Assembly (NCBI GenBank): GCA_016868515.1
Contig: VGGM01000026.1
Coordinates: 1 to 9,612 of the forward strand
Reading direction: 5' to 3'
From: Bacteroidota bacterium
GTDB lineage: Bacteria > Bacteroidota > Bacteroidia > Bacteroidales > VadinHA17
DNA: 9,612 bases
This document shows positions 7,503 to 9,612 of this stretch, piece after piece; within the stretch, counting starts at the first letter, position 1; every line of letters begins with the position of its first letter. Both the position numbers and the translations under genes were made by a program. The notes below the pieces were generated by a model. That model did not search any database. It saw only the letters and a list, made by a program, of their open reading frames with translations, and was not told the origin of the DNA.

Positions 7503-8435
7503 ATGAGATCATTGTATGACTATTTCATCCTTCTGCTTAAGGGTATCGGTATGGGAATGGCTGATGTTGTGCCCGGCGTTTCGGGTGGAACAATAGCTTT
7601 TATATCAGGTATTTATGAAGAGCTGGTCTCTTCTCTCAAATCGATCGGTTTCAAAACTGTCAGATTACTGCTCACCGGCAGGTTCCGTGAGTTCCAAACA
7701 AGTATCAATCTCTGGTTCCTTCTCTCTGTATTCGGTGGCGTTGCAATCAGTATATTCTCCCTGGCGAAATTAATGAAGTGGCTTCTCCATAACCATCCGG
7801 TACTTGTTTGGTCTTTCTTTTTCGGGCTCATCCTTGCTTCAACTCTGTTTGTGCTGAAGACAATCGGGAAATTCAATGCCAGAACTATGGTGTTTTTTGT
7901 TACAGGCATTGCTGTTGCATGGTTAATCACGTCACTTTCTCCCGTTAATACACCCGAGGAATGGTGGTTTGTTTTCCTCTCGGGAAGTATAGGTATTTGT
8001 GCCATGATTCTCCCGGGAATATCAGGGGCCTTTATCCTCCTGCTTATGGGAAAGTATCTGTTCATAATCACTGCAGTAAGCGAACTTAACATCCCGGTTA
8101 TACTGGTCTTTGCAGCCGGAGCAATAACGGGCCTTATTCTCTTTTCACATGCACTGAGCTGGCTGCTCCGGCGGTACCGGATGGTAACGGTAGCATTGCT
8201 GGCAGGCTTTATGATTGGCTCGCTAAACAAGGTATGGCCCTGGAAGATAGCCACATCGACTGCCGAAGGATTACACGGAGAGGTTGTTATCCTTGCCGAA
8301 AGGAATGTATCTCCGGCAGCATACGAAAGCATTACCTCTTCCGACCCGATGATCCCGTGGGCAATACTGCTTTTCATCGCCGGAATAGGCCTGCTGTCGG
8401 TGTTGCAGTTGGCAGGACAAAAAGCCGGAAAATGA
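7503..8435 (+). CDS. popT: DUF368 membrane protein, PopT-type polyprenyl-phosphate transporter
   Basis: DUF368 proteins have been identified as PopT, one of two conserved families that return undecaprenyl phosphate across the cytoplasmic membrane for reuse in cell-wall and surface-glycan synthesis. The 310-residue protein is polytopic. Two similar signatures, DVVPGVSGGTIAFISG from residue 21 and MILPGISGAFILLLMG from residue 168, mark an inverted-repeat architecture with paired re-entrant loops. Hydrophobic spans lie near 70-90, 99-118, 128-146, 155-190, 197-222, 227-240 and 284-303. The ATG at 7503 follows comA by 4 nt, with a weak AAGG upstream. The TGA stop overlaps the aroE start in an ATGA. 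The family assignment is firm; the transport function rests on homologues, since many genomes carry both DedA and DUF368 members. Confidence 0.92.
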   Translation: MRSLYDYFILLLKGIGMGMADVVPGVSGGTIAFISGIYEELVSSLKSIGFKTVRLLLTGRFREFQTSINLWFLLSVFGGVAISIFSLAKLMKWLLHNHPVLVWSFFFGLILASTLFVLKTIGKFNARTMVFFVTGIAVAWLITSLSPVNTPEEWWFVFLSGSIGICAMILPGISGAFILLLMGKYLFIITAVSELNIPVILVFAAGAITGLILFSHALSWLLRRYRMVTVALLAGFMIGSLNKVWPWKIATSTAEGLHGEVVILAERNVSPAAYESITSSDPMIPWAILLFIAGIGLLSVLQLAGQKAGK

Positions 8436-9184
8436 AAAGATTCGGACTTGCAGGTTACCCGCTGGGTCATTCATTCTCGGCATCCTATTTCAATGATAAG
8501 TTCAGGAACCTTAATCTTACAGAATGCGAGTATGTGAACTATCCTGTCAGGGAAGCTGCTGATATCCGGTGTCTGTTTGAGAATGACATTGAACTCAATG
8601 GACTTAATGTTACAATACCCTTTAAAACATCAGTAATCCGGGTCATCGATGTACTAGACCGCTCAGCCGAGGCAGCCGGGGCTGTTAATGTTGTGAAACC
8701 CTGCCGTTCGGCTGGCAGGTTAACACTAAAGGGTTTTAATACAGATATTCCCGGATTCCGTGAATCTCTCCCCAGTGAATACTTGTCAGGAGGTGGTCTG
8801 GCCCTGGTGTTTGGAACCGGCGGTGCTTCAATGGCTATTGATTATGTATTGAATGAACTGGGATATAGCACCATGAGAGTCTCACGAGAGGCCGGACGTG
8901 GTGATCTGACCTATTATCTGGTTACAGGCGAATTGATCAGGAAGACAAGAATTATTGTGAACACCACACCGGCAGGAATGTATCCTGACACTGACGAAAA
9001 ACCACCTTTCAATTCTGAATTGCTCACCGGCAGCCAGTTTATTTATGACCTGATCTATAATCCTGCTGAAACACTCTTTTTGAAAGAGGGACGGATGAAA
9101 GGATGCAAAACCATGAACGGGCTCACTATGCTGCACTTACAGGCCGACAGAGCCTGGGGAATCTGGAACGATCCGGCTCTCTAG
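8432..9184 (+). CDS. aroE: Shikimate dehydrogenase AroE
   Basis: AroE reduces 3-dehydroshikimate to shikimate with NADPH, the fourth step towards chorismate and the aromatic amino acids. At 250 residues it is at the short end of the family. The shikimate-binding serines are in GHSFSASYF (12-20). Catalytic Lys65 is in NVTIPFK and Asp105 in NTD. GAVN (83-86), the nucleotide-binding GTGGAS (128-133), NTTPAGMYP (177-185), DLIYNP (206-211) and Gln237 in NGLTMLHLQADRAW complete the set. The usual NRT cofactor loop after beta-2 reads VSRE here, keeping an arginine, so the preference for NADPH is likely but not certain. The ATG at 8432 overlaps the popT stop by 4 nt. A longer in-frame opening from 8234 is excluded because it is out-of-frame popT sequence. 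It is the last gene of the operon, and its TAG shares CTAG with the truA stop. Confidence 0.95.
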   Translation: MKRFGLAGYPLGHSFSASYFNDKFRNLNLTECEYVNYPVREAADIRCLFENDIELNGLNVTIPFKTSVIRVIDVLDRSAEAAGAVNVVKPCRSAGRLTLKGFNTDIPGFRESLPSEYLSGGGLALVFGTGGASMAIDYVLNELGYSTMRVSREAGRGDLTYYLVTGELIRKTRIIVNTTPAGMYPDTDEKPPFNSELLTGSQFIYDLIYNPAETLFLKEGRMKGCKTMNGLTMLHLQADRAWGIWNDPAL

Positions 9185-9206
9185 TCAGTGAAAATGTTTG
9201 CCGGAT
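9171..9206. repeat. Inverted repeat around the overlapping aroE/truA stops
   Basis: ATCCGGC (9171-9177) and GCCGGAT (9200-9206) are perfect inverted copies. They flank a 22-nt loop that holds the shared CTAG stop at 9181-9184. The left arm is in the last codons of aroE and the right arm in the last codons of truA. Neither strand has a T-run after the stem, so it is not a canonical terminator. It may still act as a two-way transcript-end hairpin. A further 5-bp dyad (ACTCA/TGAGT) lies at 9207-9223. Confidence 0.4.
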
Positions 9207-9612
9207 ACTCAATACCCGTGAGTGACAGGCCATGAGCAGGAGCCGACTGACCTGCAGCTTTACGGTCGGCCATCTCTATAATCTTCCTGAAGTCTTCAAC
9301 GCTGATCCGTTCTTTTCCAACATCAAGCATTGTTCCTGCAACAGCCCTTACCATATTCCTCAGAAACCTGTCGGCACTGATAGTAAATTCAAGCAGGTGG
9401 CCATGGTCATACCAGAAAGCCTCAGATACCTTGCAGATGGTTGTTTTTACATCGCTGTCGGCCCGGCAAAAGCTGGCAAAATCGGTATAATCTCTCAGAA
9501 TGACGGCAGCCATGTTCATTTCCCCGATATTGAGGGGGCCGGTAAAAAGCAGGCATGTATCGGTTGTAAATGGATCCTTTTGCCTCGATATCCTGTATTT
9601 GTATCTCCTCGA
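9181..9612 (-). CDS. truA: tRNA pseudouridine synthase A, 5' part outside window
   Basis: TruA converts uridines 38-40 of the tRNA anticodon stem-loop to pseudouridine. The visible 143 residues are the C-terminal half; the frame is open to the window edge and includes residues upstream of the internal ATG at 9519. Recognisable pieces are RRYKYRIS at the start, GEMNMAAVILRDYTDFASFC (30-49), RFLRNMVRAVAGTMLDVG (82-99) and the C-terminal APAHGLSLTGIEYP (124-137). All are in the order typical of TruA. The catalytic aspartate lies in the unseen N-terminal half, so activity cannot be judged. Its TAG stop is the complement of bases 9181-9183 and overlaps the aroE stop, so the genes converge with no spacer. 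Confidence 0.94.
   Translation of the reverse strand, partial: SRRYKYRISRQKDPFTTDTCLLFTGPLNIGEMNMAAVILRDYTDFASFCRADSDVKTTICKVSEAFWYDHGHLLEFTISADRFLRNMVRAVAGTMLDVGKERISVEDFRKIIEMADRKAAGQSAPAHGLSLTGIEYPANIFTD

Noticed and set aside
8234..8431. N-terminal extension of AroE
   Set aside because: This part is out-of-frame popT sequence; the AroE family start MKRFGLAGYPLGHS is at 8432.
7613..8470. Long minus-strand open frame (285 codons) across popT
   Set aside because: It is antisense to a clear DUF368 gene, has no recognisable domain, and runs across the popT-aroE junction; it is a codon-bias shadow.

Overview
The window looks like a housekeeping stretch of a Bacteroidota chromosome, probably Bacteroidales-like. 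Supporting signs are TAnnTTTG-type -7 promoter boxes, weak or absent Shine-Dalgarno sequences, a PD40-repeat lipoprotein with a short lipobox, and a ComA-like gene next to a DUF368 gene. AGG and ATA codons are frequent in all genes, and nothing suggests recent transfer. No mobile element, CRISPR array, tRNA or rRNA was seen.

Layout: (1) Bases 2-3995, plus strand: argS (missing only about its first ten codons), ffh and folD, with gaps of 18 and 13 nt, probably cotranscribed. They serve arginyl-tRNA charging, cotranslational targeting and one-carbon folate metabolism. (2) Bases 4000-5028, minus strand: a PD40 beta-propeller lipoprotein convergent with folD, its stop only 4 nt from the folD stop. 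(3) Bases 5029-5319: a divergent intergenic region with a promoter for each flanking gene. It also holds a good Rho-independent terminator that points left and lies upstream of the lipoprotein promoter, with no recognised gene feeding it. (4) Bases 5320-9184, plus strand: a tight four-gene operon of a cytoplasmic TPR protein, a phosphosulfolactate synthase family protein (ComA), a DUF368/PopT membrane protein and shikimate dehydrogenase AroE. Junctions are +1 nt, +4 nt and a 4-nt ATGA overlap. (5) Bases 9181-9612, minus strand: the 3' part of truA, convergent with aroE, the two stop codons sharing a CTAG palindrome.

Most of the window is ordinary and confidently assigned. The parts worth a second look are the operon joining a ComA homologue to an undecaprenyl-phosphate carrier family and AroE with no other coenzyme M genes in view, the orphan minus-strand terminator that may end a small RNA, and small inverted repeats at the ffh start and the aroE/truA junction. 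I found no clear sign of a new defence or mobile system.
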